DNA of 64,000 bases from Arbacia lixula (taxonomy: Eukaryota; Echinodermata; Echinoidea; Arbacioida; Arbaciidae): positions 16,545,636-16,609,635 of the forward strand of contig OZ022580.1 of assembly GCA_963669155.1 (NCBI GenBank), in the 5' to 3' direction. This document shows positions 58,301 through 63,119 of this stretch, in pieces; the first letter of the stretch is position 1; every line of letters starts with the position of its first letter. The notes under the pieces are model-generated. The model ran no database searches. It was not told the origin of the DNA and worked only from the letters and a program-made list of their open reading frames with translations. Position numbers and translations under genes: made by a program.

Positions 58301-59714
58301 GATCAAATTTCACTAAATTCCATGTCTGTATGTAAACTTATGGCCTCAACAATTTGTGTTCAAATATAAATGTTAATAGTCTATACTCCTTGACTATGTA
58401 AATACCTTATGTTTGTCAATTTAAAAATGATTTGAATTGTACATGTTTATTCAAGGATTATTACGTATGCGACTGCACATATTACCAAAACTCGGTAACA
58501 ATTTGAATGGCTTGGTAAGTACAATTCTGTTATTACCCAGTTCATCTGAAAAGCTGACGGGTTAATCGATCATCATTTCGTTAGTTAGAAGATGGAAGCA
58601 GTGTTGTTCTGTATACATTCCTCTTCGCCCAATCAACCAATATGCAGGTGCTTCCCTCAAGCTTGGGCCCAGATCGGAGGGCTTCTCATTCCCGTGGCCA
58701 TCATACTCCTGATCAACATCGTGATCTTCGTCATGGTGGTTCGAGCACTGATTCAGTCGGCCAACCCTTTAACTCATGCTAAGGACGACGACGCCAGGGA
58801 ACGCCGTGACGCCATCGCGCGAGTCCAGAATGCCATCTGTCTTCTGCTGATGTTTGGTATCACGTCCATTACTGGATATTTCGTCCTATTTCCGGAATTC
58901 AGTCAGGTATAGTAAGCCTCCAATGATTATTATAACTCGTAGTACATAATATCATGAATTCAGACGACATATGCCAAGAACATGACAATATATGCCAAGT
59001 TTTGTTGTGTTAGACCTTGCACAAAAGAAAACAATTAAGTACAGATCAAGTTTGAAGGATTTTGTTTGTCAATACCTACTCTCTTTGACAAGCTTTCATG
59101 TAAAATGGGCAGCTCAGACTATTTAAATATTTCATTTGTCATGCTCTTCGTTCTGAATTTCATGGTGTAATATTATATTCTTTTTCTTGTAGGTCTGTTT
59201 ATTTTGATTTTGTCAGAATATTCAATGTTTTCGAAATTCACATAATTGCTATTTCATGCTCTTGGTTCTGATTTTCATTCTCTCTGACACATTTTCCTTC
59301 TTTTAAGTTTCTTTAGTAAGAATTTTTCAGGGATATACTCATTACTTTCGAAATTCACATGGATGTGCATGATCTGTATTTCAGGTGGCCCGGGTAATCT
59401 TTATCATTGCGAACATCCTTCAAGGCATCTTCTGTCTGCGCAGACCGCTGGCCCGCAATCTGTACGGCCTGACCGGGTGTGACGGCAATCCCACCTCCGA
59501 GTCTCCCACGAACTCCGGCTTGACGTACAGCTCTCAGGACCCGTCCTCCACGGGGGGACACTTCACTGCCCCGTCACAACGCCGAGGCAGTAACAAGTAC
59601 AAGTTACAAGAGGAAGTGTCTGGCAGGGATGATCTTACAGGTGTTGCGCTTAACAATCCCGTCTATGACAACATTATGCTAGACGTTAAGGGCGAGGAGC
59701 TAATGCCGCTATAA
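17639..59714 (+). CDS. Giant SRCR/CUB-like/LDLa/EGF/Ig/SEA adhesion GPCR
   Basis: 43 exons joined in frame give 9,651 nt (nominally 3,216 residues). Order: signal peptide (1-27), linker (28-33), SRCR/CUB-like/LDLa array (34-2146), three EGF (2147-2276), Ig (2277-2361), SEA-like (2362-2474), HRM-like (2475-2530), GAIN (2531-2798), GPS with CNHLT (2799-2864), seven helices (2865-3130), short tail. Adhesion GPCRs are surface receptors that cut themselves at the GPS and signal through a tethered agonist; here TNFAVLM would be its start. SRCR, CUB and LDLa modules bind proteins or polysaccharides, so recognition of microbial or matrix ligands is plausible but not shown. Codon 1063 is TAA (32253-32255) in a skippable exon. 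No single known orthologue is recognised. Confidence 0.85.
17960..19125 (+). pseudogene. RTE-like non-LTR reverse transcriptase, degenerate
   Basis: Fragments in three frames: APGPSDIIKAGG, then IPTKWKSGKIILLHKKDD and FQKAFDSIEHKDMF, then INRGFIQGDILSPKTF, then DPRFADNVALITTPEQDLEE. FADN stands where active RTs have FADD. The end (EMKMRWARN, then remnants of GRP..RW..D) fits the C-terminus of RTE-type elements. Frame changes near 18140, 18470 and 18630, plus stops, make it non-functional. Confidence 0.8.
19560..19915. repeat. Cluster of poly-G, poly-A, poly-C and (AAC)n tracts
   Basis: Runs of G near 19562-19580, A near 19689-19714, C near 19755-19773 and 19903-19914, plus an AAC run near 19818-19841. 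Glycine or leucine-rich reading frames here are artefacts, and assembly error is likely at such runs. Confidence 0.9.
20755..20852 (+). repeat. (CAA)n microsatellite, possible SINE tail
   Basis: About 26 CAA/CAG units follow TGATTGAACACGCGCC and TAAAATCAATCAA. A polyglutamine reading frame crosses it but has no other support. The flank resembles 12365-12400. Confidence 0.85.
21018..21243. mobile_element. Palindromic MITE, ~90 bp arms
   Basis: CAGGTACTAGGCTGTGAGGT and TATGTCTGGTAACACAGACT on the left pair with their complements on the right (ACAGCCTAGTACCTAG, GCGTTACCAGACATAG). A loop of about 45 bp separates the arms. Confidence 0.8.
21404..21600. mobile_element. Palindromic MITE, ~75 bp arms
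   Basis: GGCCATGCTGCATATAGG and GGTGGTAGTTACCAT on the left pair with ATGTATACAACATGGCC and ATGGTAGCAACCATTGG on the right. No coding capacity. Confidence 0.75.
23281..23298 (+). CDS. Receptor exon 2: 18-nt microexon
   Basis: The acceptor TGGTCTACAG and donor GTATGT bracket 18 nt encoding SEDNAT. It is phase 1 on both sides and links signal peptide to the first SRCR in frame. Its short length makes it less certain than the others. Confidence 0.6.
23916..24224 (+). CDS. Receptor exon 3: SRCR domain 1
   Basis: A 103-codon, phase 1-1 exon. It begins VRLVGG, has GRVEVKVGGVWGTVCDD, VVCRSLGF and ends DASVICAP. Six cysteines mark a group A SRCR. Closest in this gene to SRCR 4 (both have ALEALPxAWFG). 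Confidence 0.95.
24609..24938 (+). CDS. Receptor exon 4: CUB-like module, type B
   Basis: Phase 1-1, 110 codons, cysteine-free. It has FRVRFVELDI, GNLSMSLQPIARF, DDVFLPTHQMWIVYG and a final strand. Most similar in this gene to exon 22. Confidence 0.85.
25556..25654 (+). CDS. Receptor exon 5: LDLa-like module 1
   Basis: 99 nt, phase 1-1. CNGVQECARGEDEVGC fits the calcium-binding C-terminal half of LDLa. Only four cysteines are present instead of six. Confidence 0.85.
25937..26320 (+). CDS. Receptor exon 6: CUB-like module, type A
   Basis: 128 codons, phase 1-1. It shows LADGESQRLLSYNFP, a WIFSMD strand, GAGDNLTAATGDHP, VFSYSGYSP and NDTTFFIEFSTD. The pattern is CUB-like (YP, GD, SG, F-SD positions) but no cysteines remain. 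Several NxT glycosylation sites. Confidence 0.85.
26868..26966 (+). CDS. Receptor exon 7: LDLa-like module 2
   Basis: 99 nt, phase 1-1; DWFSC at the start and CDGTYQCDNYADETSC at the end. Very close to exon 25 (DWFFC, CDRTYQCKNYADEISC), supporting block duplication. Confidence 0.85.
27338..27664 (+). CDS. Receptor exon 8: CUB-like module, type B
   Basis: 109 codons, phase 1-1. LSLFQTNSTVFQVKFTDVYL, IGTGTDPLDNGS and EMWIAVIGSW closely match exon 26, which has the same positions in the second block. Confidence 0.85.
27969..28073 (+). CDS. Receptor exon 9: LDLa-like module 3
   Basis: 105 nt, phase 1-1. YGCTSERKWLPG and CDGVPDCLRGEDEGNC; matches exon 27 (CTSERKWIQG). Four cysteines. Confidence 0.9.
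28267..28635 (+). CDS. Receptor exon 10: CUB-like module, type A
   Basis: 123 codons, phase 1-1. LTDGEAQRLVSHNYPGNY, WVFSTG, GTGDSLTAAAG and FSTDSSGTQGGFSMEVS. The intact end of this module shows what is broken in exon 14. Confidence 0.9.
29096..29404 (+). CDS. Receptor exon 11: SRCR domain 2
   Basis: 103 codons, phase 1-1. EGRVDVFLDGNVGTVCDESW, VVCSSLGFQLALHALPGSWF, DASVICFP. Six cysteines; closest to SRCR 3. Confidence 0.95.
30179..30514 (+). CDS. Receptor exon 12: CUB-like module, type B
   Basis: 112 codons, phase 1-1. PRSYNVSSF, FRITFLDLYLPDGD, STLQRTHRIQG, ANEMWIAVSN. Closest to exon 20, which also follows the related SRCR. Confidence 0.9.
31254..31352 (+). CDS. Receptor exon 13: LDLa-like module 4
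   Basis: 99 nt, phase 1-1. HRCDLEGEWIHR and CNGIQDCVHGDDEFGC. Donor GTAAGT. Confidence 0.9.
31933..32289 (+). CDS. Receptor exon 14: CUB-like module with in-frame stop
   Basis: The exon is 357 nt with phase 1 ends and good splice sites. It reads MADGESLRLTSFNYP, RWVFSME, NNETFFIEFSTG and then hits TAA at 32253-32255 where the family has GFS. The following codons resume the family pattern (FSVDVSVLNVQG) to the donor GTAAGC. Inclusion would give a 1,062-residue soluble product; skipping removes 119 codons and keeps frame. Could also be a sequence error. Confidence 0.85.
33016..33114 (+). CDS. Receptor exon 15: LDLa-like module 5
   Basis: 99 nt, phase 1-1. FYLCSSDSR and CDGDLDCLGGEDETAC; donor GTGAGT. 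Confidence 0.9.
33645..34001 (+). CDS. Receptor exon 16: CUB-like module, type A
   Basis: 119 codons, phase 1-1. LGDGESQALAFQ, VWAFSMDTQANRSFYINIT, GVGDSFTAGIGDHPDN, VINDATFYIELST. No cysteines. Confidence 0.9.
35001..35099 (+). CDS. Receptor exon 17: LDLa-like module 6
   Basis: 99 nt, phase 1-1. DFYKCAFQQ and CNGVQDCGRGDDEDDC; donor GTAAGT. Confidence 0.9.
35155..35230 (+). repeat. Dispersed hairpin repeat, copy 1
   Basis: AGGGTAGCCCC, a small stem-loop around GCGGTTGAACCGT, then GGGGTCCTG and TAACACAA. Related copies lie at 54077 and 63421. Confidence 0.55.
35346..35391. repeat. Left arm of inverted repeat enclosing tRNA-like gene
   Basis: CACTGGGCACATGTATGATT and onward is the inverted copy of 35907-35952, differing at about three positions. 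Both arms border (AT)n tracts. Confidence 0.8.
35395..35420. repeat. (AT)n microsatellite
   Basis: AT run; further AT runs lie at about 35863-35906 and 35953-35980, followed by a (TG)n run near 35998-36015. Confidence 0.95.
35687..35757 (+). tRNA. tRNA-like gene, anticodon TCA
   Basis: A 71-nt cloverleaf folds fully: acceptor GTCTCTG/CAGAGAC, D stem GTCT/AGGC with AGTGGTTA loop, anticodon stem CCGGC/GCTGG with loop GTTCAAA, T arm CCGGG-TTCGATT-CCCGG. A and B boxes look good, and a T-run terminator starts at 35760. The anticodon reads TCA, which would pair with UGA stop codons. The long variable and acceptor arms of tRNA-Sec are missing. The body resembles tRNA-Glu/Asp types, so a mutated copy or tRNA-derived SINE head is more likely than a working suppressor. 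Confidence 0.75.
35907..35952. repeat. Right arm of inverted repeat enclosing tRNA-like gene
   Basis: Ends in ATATGTGCCCAGTG, complementary to the start of 35346-35391. A direct repeat CATCCATTTCTTTCACAAAA also occurs inside, near 35431 and 35842. Confidence 0.8.
36563..36934 (+). CDS. Receptor exon 18: CUB-like module, type A
   Basis: 124 codons, phase 1-1. SGGSQRLTSYLAYMYP, RWIFSLDTQANET, DSGDYLTAAIGDHPEN, DTKFYIEFTSN. Precedes an SRCR, as exon 10 does. Confidence 0.9.
37439..37753 (+). CDS. Receptor exon 19: SRCR domain 3
   Basis: 105 codons, phase 1-1. VRLGGG, EGRVDVYIAENVGTVCGG, VCRSLGFQLALHAL, AGVICFP. Six cysteines. Confidence 0.95.
38291..38623 (+). CDS. Receptor exon 20: CUB-like module, type B
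   Basis: 111 codons, phase 1-1. PRSYNVSWFRTDSSLGFRIA, GNLQRVHNIQG, ADEMWISASN. Unlike most type B modules it is followed directly by an SRCR and not by an LDLa exon. Confidence 0.9.
39448..39756 (+). CDS. Receptor exon 21: SRCR domain 4
   Basis: 103 codons, phase 1-1. VRLHGG, GRVEVNLDGIWGTVCDGNW, VTCRSLGF, DASVVCSP. Starts the second copy of the seven-exon block. Confidence 0.95.
40461..40793 (+). CDS. Receptor exon 22: CUB-like module, type B
   Basis: 111 codons, phase 1-1. FRVQLVELDVSQS, GGGNLSSSLQPLKRISS, DDVYITTNDIWVAYGS. Matches exon 4 in nearly every landmark. Confidence 0.9.
41426..41524 (+). CDS. Receptor exon 23: LDLa-like module 7
   Basis: 99 nt, phase 1-1. YMCESEMKWIHQ and CDGIQTCERGDDEMDC; donor GTAAGT. 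Confidence 0.9.
41573..42015. mobile_element. TTAA-type MITE in receptor intron 23
   Basis: Ends AGGGATAGTCCACC and GGTGGACTGTCCCT are inverted copies and pairing continues through AGGTTTGACCAAAG/TCAAACCTTCAC. TTAA precedes the left end; the right flank is TAAA/AAAT, probably mutated. Same AGGG terminus as the element at 15586. Confidence 0.8.
42477..42845 (+). CDS. Receptor exon 24: CUB-like module, type A
   Basis: 123 codons, phase 1-1. GGIQRLTSYDYPFNYSTNAY, LYINITDILLAPGDNLTAAI, VFSYSGYSPPQYLLPIGH, NDTTFFIEFSTN. Matches exon 6. Confidence 0.9.
43370..43468 (+). CDS. Receptor exon 25: LDLa-like module 8
   Basis: 99 nt, phase 1-1. DWFFCGDSGRLVS and CDRTYQCKNYADEISC. The CDR in place of CDG is a small deviation. 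Confidence 0.9.
44180..44512 (+). CDS. Receptor exon 26: CUB-like module, type B
   Basis: 111 codons, phase 1-1. QSLFQTNSTGFQVRFTDVFL, GVGNDPLDSEF, DIWLAVIGSSW. Matches exon 8. Confidence 0.9.
44895..44993 (+). CDS. Receptor exon 27: LDLa-like module 9
   Basis: 99 nt, phase 1-1. DLFSCTSERKWIQG and CNGITDCLQGEDEDNC. Acceptor ATTCCAAAG, donor GTGAGT. Confidence 0.9.
45401..45576. mobile_element. Short palindromic MITE in receptor intron 27
   Basis: GGGGGCATTTAATGAAAGTT and GTCAGTACTGAC on the left mirror GTCAGTGCTGACAACTTTCA and GATGGCCCCCC on the right. Confidence 0.75.
45723..45977 (+). CDS. Receptor exon 28: two EGF modules
   Basis: 85 codons, phase 1-1. The first EGF ends FTCVCKNGYTMD; the second begins NIDECIDP and has GSYTCTCPLGYVGDG, the calcium-binding EGF signature. 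Confidence 0.95.
46268..46335. repeat. (CA)n microsatellite
   Basis: CACACA run interrupted by ACGCAC and ATACAC. Confidence 0.95.
46540..46674 (+). CDS. Receptor exon 29: EGF module 3
   Basis: 45 codons, phase 1-1. NPCPVFEPCVNGVCVN, then YRCDCQDNFQGVYC. Donor taken as GTACGA at 46675. Confidence 0.85.
47107..47361 (+). CDS. Receptor exon 30: Ig-like domain
   Basis: 85 codons, phase 1-1. RIQLRCGFTN, YEWFRDG, then SDIGYYFCRGYG, the paired cysteines, Trp and DxGxYxC pattern of an Ig fold. Last of the symmetric ectodomain exons. Confidence 0.9.
48160..48272 (+). CDS. Receptor exon 31: SEA-like domain, first half
   Basis: Enters at phase 1 and leaves at phase 0. ASIEVSNARFDIEYQSDLSD then TSDLFQQTIARI fits the N-terminal strand and helix of SEA modules, which sit before GAIN in several adhesion GPCRs. 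Confidence 0.75.
49094..49319 (+). CDS. Receptor exon 32: SEA-like domain, second half
   Basis: Phase 0 to 1. CRNLRPGSVIADMDIYIDD carries GSVIA, like the GSVVV autoproteolysis motif of SEA. The donor (GTTATT at 49320) is weak, so the 3' edge is less sure. Confidence 0.7.
49822..49938 (+). CDS. Receptor exon 33: HRM-like segment
   Basis: 39 codons, phase 1-1. LCLNTTWDSPRFGTVGFPRG and STGVCPFNTT resemble the C-W-G-CP pattern of hormone-receptor-motif regions in adhesion GPCRs. Donor GTAAGT. Confidence 0.8.
50095..50200. repeat. Diverged copy of the hairpin MITE seen at 54.7 kb
   Basis: CTCACAATGTTCGGCCCGAACATTTTGAAGATTT resembles the tip of the 54770 hairpin, and the downstream TCTTCCCAATA...AGTATATTTCCTTTA matches its flank. 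Sequence is quoted in parts: CAATGTTCGGCCCGAACATT forms the palindrome. Confidence 0.6.
50510..50631 (+). CDS. Receptor exon 34: end of HRM-like, start of GAIN
   Basis: Phase 1 to 0. ARALCVGDFILQSTWRPEDN followed by a cysteine and TDLLTDLSQ, which starts the helical GAIN subdomain A. Confidence 0.8.
51252..51410 (+). CDS. Receptor exon 35: GAIN subdomain A
   Basis: 53 codons, phase 0-0. Acceptor TAACTCTACAG, donor GTTAGT. Mixed helical sequence ending TDDARIAE. Confidence 0.75.
52145..52330 (+). CDS. Receptor exon 36: GAIN helices
   Basis: 62 codons, phase 0-0. VATSLTSIVNNIADVAVTEL and LVKAFEEQLQKVEV are typical GAIN helices. Its 3' half is duplicated in the next intron as a degenerate copy. 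Confidence 0.85.
52401..52560 (+). pseudogene. Fossil partial duplicate of GAIN exon 36
   Basis: GTGGTTCGAGCTTTTGAGGA and GATTCTGACCGTTATGCAAC repeat the exon sequence at 52239-52330, and the following GTGGGTGAGC... and GGTTAGAGGCGTG repeat its intron. The copy contains in-frame stops and a shortened middle, so it is not used as such. Confidence 0.75.
52932..53318 (+). CDS. Receptor exon 37: GAIN subdomain B
   Basis: 129 codons, phase 0-0. SVRIPTAILSVL, VRLILSVFSTPVLF and GLTELINFTFTPIE fit the beta-rich GAIN subdomain B. Confidence 0.85.
54077..54160 (+). repeat. Dispersed hairpin repeat, copy 2
   Basis: AGGGTAGCCCCATCAGTG, loop, CACTGTTCTCCC, GGGGGCCCTG, then AATAACACAATAA. The CAGTG/CACTG stem is perfect. 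Confidence 0.6.
54411..54608 (+). CDS. Receptor exon 38: GPS motif
   Basis: 66 codons, phase 0-0. CVFWDDVQSDWSNEGC then VCGCNHLTNFAVLM. Both disulphide pairs, the WS and the HL-T cut site are intact, so self-cleavage is expected. Confidence 0.95.
54672..54893. mobile_element. Hairpin MITE, ~105 bp arms
   Basis: GTGATCGTGAGCAATTTTCT at the left pairs with AAGAAGATTGCTCACGAT at the right, and the tip is ATCACAAATCCTCAAAATGT facing ACATTTTGAGGATTTGTGAT. It lies in the intron after the GPS exon. Confidence 0.8.
54722..55516 (+). repeat. Direct duplication of ~380-400 bp containing the hairpin
   Basis: Copy 1 (about 54722-55129) and copy 2 (about 55140-55516) share the hairpin, AAGGCTTCTTGTCTTCC, ATGGTATCGGCTGAATGCAG, and AATCGATAAATTTGATCAGA in the same order. 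Both lie in the intron between GPS and TM1. Confidence 0.85.
56024..56142 (+). CDS. Receptor exon 39: TM1
   Basis: Phase 0 to 2. YGTVTYVGCGISIANLAI and LLIYLFKR make helix 1. Acceptor ATGCTAAAG, donor GTAATA. Confidence 0.85.
56250..56290. repeat. (TG)n/(CA)n microsatellite
   Basis: TGTGTG run turning into GCGCACACACACA. Confidence 0.9.
56714..56997 (+). CDS. Receptor exon 40: TM2-TM4
   Basis: Phase 2 to 1. RIMANRIFICLIGTLLCLY, then CGLLAALVHFSMLSALAWMD (TM3, with the WMD motif like WM.eg of adhesion GPCRs), then VMVKAGLVAWG. Confidence 0.9.
57602..57668 (+). CDS. Receptor exon 41: TM4 end and ECL2
   Basis: Phase 1 to 2. GLPAVIVVLTGAIARD is the GLPAxIV signature of family B-like receptors. 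Acceptor CCTTTTAG, donor GTAAGT. Confidence 0.9.
57694..58352. mobile_element. Tc1/mariner-like MITE in receptor intron 41
   Basis: The left end TTGAGGCCAGAAGTTTGCAT and the right end TGTAAACTTATGGCCTCAA are inverted copies, and pairing continues over about 140 bp (CTTGCCAAACATC, GACGAATTTGATATCAAA). The GAGGCCAnAAGTTTrCATACA terminus is typical of Tc1-like elements. The middle has poly-C and poly-A and no transposase. Confidence 0.8.
58648..58906 (+). CDS. Receptor exon 42: TM5-TM6
   Basis: Phase 2 to 0. GGLLIPVAIILLINIVIFVM (TM5), a basic third loop with DDDARERRDAIARVQ, then ICLLLMFGITSITGYFVLFP (TM6). Confidence 0.9.
59385..59714 (+). CDS. Receptor exon 43: TM7, tail and stop
   Basis: Phase 0. 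VIFIIANILQGIFCL is TM7 with the N-x-x-QG motif. The tail of about 85 residues is Ser/Thr-rich with NNPVYDN near its end. Stop TAA 59712-59714. Confidence 0.9.
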   Translation: MARVIFIIANILQGIFCLRRPLARNLYGLTGCDGNPTSESPTNSGLTYSSQDPSSTGGHFTAPSQRRGSNKYKLQEEVSGRDDLTGVALNNPVYDNIMLDVKGEELMPL

Positions 59715-60824
59715 TTACATTTCTTGAGGTTTCATGGCCGAATCTGGGCCGAAAACCTGATGGACGGATCTCCTATAAGTTTGCATTTCGTAGGTACGTC
59801 AGAATAAACGCGTACGTTTTTGATATGTGGCACGTACGAAATGATGGGAGGGGCGTACTAGATATCGAACGATGAACAAATTAATATTTTGAAACACAAT
59901 TTGTCGAATTTCCTATTGTTGAAGGGAAGAAAAAATGACCTACGAACCATTCGGTATATTGAGCCTTAGGTCTGTAGGACAGTATTTGGTATAGTCACGA
60001 TAATGACCAACCGCACAACGATTACTGCGCATAATTAACGTATTCGTGAAAAAATGCTAATAATAAAAACTGCATAGACTTATAACAATTATATCTAGCA
60101 ATTTATTTAATCAATATCCTTTCTATCCTTTGCTTCATCCTATTCATGTAATGGTGTATATAAGACATCTCGATGTGGTTTTCGGAAAGCAATTTCAGAC
60201 ATGTTATTGAGCGAAAAATGAAGATGTTGTTTTGTATTCCCTATAATTTCGATTAATTACAATGAATACATTTGTGTGTGTGCTTTGTTTTATCATTTTT
60301 ATCATAAAAACATTGTACTTTTAAAGGTAGATTCATTATATTTCATTTTCATCATATTTCATCCACTTGGGGACCTCCATGTAAATCATACGAAATACAG
60401 CATACTTTTGTATAAATCGTTTATCAAATCGTATAACACACTACTTTTGAATTTAAAGATAAAATCATGTTCATAAAACAAACAAATCAATATAAAATGT
60501 ATGTATGAAGATATTGAATTTGGACTTTTCCGTTTGATTTATAATCATATGCCAGTCAGGCTCGGCTATTATATGATATGTGACTCCAATATAGTACCAT
60601 TAGTTACAAATCTCTCTGACAGTTTTTAAATGTTTTTCTGACATGTTTTAAGTATTCATATATCTATATAACGTACTTGTTAGTATGAATGTCATGTTAA
60701 GTCTTTTTTCTATTTTCTTGTCAATAATGATGATGGTGGTAATAAAACAATTAATCAAACAAACTTTTAAGTAAAATACTGTTATCATATGAATTGAATT
60801 ATTAGATTTGGATTCAATGTGAAA
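59715..60824. other. Receptor 3' UTR and intergenic DNA
   Basis: AT-rich, with candidate poly-A signals near its start. No other gene or RNA is recognised. Confidence 0.5.
59803..59808 (+). terminator. Candidate poly-A signal of receptor gene
   Basis: AATAAA about 90 bp after the stop codon; a second one lies at 60062-60067. Which is used cannot be told. Confidence 0.45.
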
Positions 60825-61220
60825 AATTTTAATTTGGGGGTAACTTTTAGCTATTTTTTTTCAAAGTTCACTGACCTTTGACCTATGACATCTCACCAAA
60901 TGTGTCACCAGTCTACCCCAAGTAGTGATCCATCTTTGCACCATGTTTGGTCAGAATTGCACTGTTGGAGTTAGATTTCTCATGACAAATATCACTTTGG
61001 GGGCAATTTTTTTGCTAATTTTGACAAAGTTCATTGACCATTGACCTTTGACCTTTCAGGAATTTTACCCAAACTTTCACCAGTCTACCACAATGTAGTG
61101 GTACATCACTGTACCATGTTTTGTTAGAATTGCACCATTGTATTTGCATTTGGATTCAATGTGAGAAATATCAATTTTGGGGCAATTTTGAGCTAATTTT
61201 GGCAAAAGTCGTGGCGGAGG
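60825..61220 (+). repeat. Tandem repeat of ~175-180 bp with TGACCTTTGACC motifs
   Basis: Two full units and part of a third share TTTGGGGGCAA/TAA, AAGTTCAxTGACC, CACCAGTCTACC, CACCATGTTTnGT and AGAATTGCAC blocks. TGACCTTTGACCT occurs at 60872-60884 and 61042-61054. Confidence 0.8.
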
Positions 61221-61470
61221 CATAAACATCAGACGTAAGGAATAATCAATAATGTACAACAACATGTTTCGCGCAATGTGTGTAGGCGGGTGCCTGATTT
61301 GTTTTGCTTTGTTTCTTTTTGTGCCCACCGAAACGTTACTGGAAGCTTAGTTGTTATTCCTGCATATGTCAGTACGATATTTACCTGCAGTCCCTTTGCT
61401 ACTCATGTTGAGGACCAGGGATTACTGTTGCTTTTCTTCAACTCAACCAATTCGCCATCAGGTACGGCGG

Positions 61471-61707
61471 TCATGGCGTGCTCTTCGGCGGTGAACTTGA
61501 AGCTGTGGTTGCAGGATCGGGCTGCGATGGGTCTGCGTGGTCACGGCTGCGTGCTGCATCATTTTCTTCTTCAATTGCGGCTTCATGCTCGTTTTCAGTA
61601 TTGTGTTCGTCGCGTTGTAAGACGAGTTCGATAGCAGCGCTACCAAGACGGATAGGTCGGGTGATTGGGTATTTCTTTTGTGTGGTATGGTAGTAGACTT
61701 GATTACT
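61471..61707 (-). CDS. Possible minus-strand terminal exon, unknown protein
   Basis: On the minus strand the acceptor TCTTGTAG is followed by 78 open codons and a TGA (61471-61473). The peptide begins SNQVYYHTTQKKYPITRP, has a hydrophobic stretch, and turns into an acidic Glu-rich and then Pro/Ser/Thr-rich tail ending PPKSTP. Its composition looks coding and the local GC is higher than its surroundings. No family is recognised and no upstream exon was found up to 64000. It would be convergent with the receptor gene; a transposon protein fragment is an alternative. Confidence 0.35.
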   Translation of the reverse strand, partial: SNQVYYHTTQKKYPITRPIRLGSAAIELVLQRDEHNTENEHEAAIEEENDAARSRDHADPSQPDPATTASSSPPKSTP

Positions 61708-61926
61708 CTACAAGATGCTATCTTTTGTTGGACAATCATTCCATCAAATATCTATAAAATACAAATGAAATACTTACTATCAACATTAACTTTTTCTATG
61801 CATTAGCACTGTTTGAACAACAAATATCCATATCTGTCGATGCCGCAAAAAGAACTCGGTGTGAAATGGAGTAGCAAAAACGAATGCATAACCGTCATCC
61901 GGGGAATCCAGCTTAATTCAAATTTA

Positions 61927-61946
61927 GCCCCCCCCCCCCCCCCCCC
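61927..61946. repeat. Poly-C tract
   Basis: C run interrupted by A; assembly uncertainty is likely here. Confidence 0.9.
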
Positions 61947-62269
61947 CACCCCACCCCTAACGCAAAACATAGCTTTATTCTCATGCCGTTGTCTTTTTTC
62001 AGTCTGGCCTGGTTTCCATATATGTTGCATGGACAATATGATTTGTCAGAGAAAATAATAACAAATATCTTAACAGAAAAAAAAAACAAATTACAAGGCA
62101 ATCTTCTCTGTGCCACCCGCGCAAAGCAAACAATAGCGACAACAACAACCAAAGCCGGGCGGACCCGCCGACAATTGTAGGCAATTATGGATGGCGCGGC
62201 CAACAATAGTTTTGAATAAATGAATGAAATTTGCATAATGACGTAGTCGTTTTGATGTTGTTGTGCCCC

Positions 62270-62530
62270 TCATGGAAATTAAAGAGAAGAAAATGCGAGG
62301 AAGAAAGGGCAAAGAGCTGAACCGAAAGAATATAAGTGGAGATTGCAAATTAGAAAAGGGGAATGAAAGATTGAAAGGAATGAAAGATAGAAAAACAGAA
62401 AATATTAAAAGGATTGAAAGAAAGAGAAACTGAAGAAAGATTAAAAGAAAGGCTTGAAAGAAAGAAAAAGAGAAGAAAGATTGAAATGAATAAAAGATAG
62501 AAGAAAGGGATGAAAGAAAAACAGATTCAT
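62270..62530 (+). repeat. Polypurine tract, GAAAGA/GATTGAAAG minisatellite
   Basis: About 260 bp almost entirely A and G, with recurring GAATGAAAGATAGAAAAA and AAGAAAGATTGAAA blocks. The Phe/Ser-rich minus-strand reading frame across it is an artefact. Confidence 0.85.
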
Positions 62531-63061
62531 TAAAAAAATACAATGTCGTCATCAAACGTGCAATTTTGGATCCATTCATCCTGAAATTTTGGATCCATAC
62601 CATTGCACCAGTACTCGTGTGTATTGTGCATGCGAATCGCGACCGCTCAGCAGCAGTACTTGTGCATCGAGCTAATTTGCCTACAATCTCTCACACGGCT
62701 AGTGTCATATAAAACAAATAATAAATGTTTTTTTTTTTTCATTTTGCGATTGACAGAATATTTAATTTGGTGAAAGATTAAATGATTGATCCATTCAACT
62801 CGGCTACCGGCTACACCTCGTTAAATGGATTTTTTCATCTTTCACCTCATGAAATATTTTGTCCATTGCACTCGTGAACATTCATATCATTGACTGTACA
62901 GTTGGTAAGTTGGACATACAGGATTTTAGTGAGTTATTGATATCGTCATCTTTCCTATCGTGACAAACGCCCTCTCTTGGCAGCTCTCTGTGCTCAACAC
63001 TTCTCGTCATCCAACAGGCATATATATATATAATTCTCCCTAGAATGCAAAGAAAACCTAT

Positions 63062-63062
63062 G

Positions 63063-63116
<54 letters not shown>
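63062..63116. repeat. (ATC)n microsatellite
   Basis: About 17 CAT units, directly upstream of the LINE endonuclease fragment. Confidence 0.95.

Positions 63117-63119
<3 letters not shown>

Noticed and set aside
62091..62603. 170-codon minus-strand Phe/Ser/Leu-rich frame
   Set aside because: Translation of a polypurine minisatellite; composition fully explained by the repeat.
62882..63115. Poly-methionine minus-strand frame
   Set aside because: Translation of the (ATC)n microsatellite.
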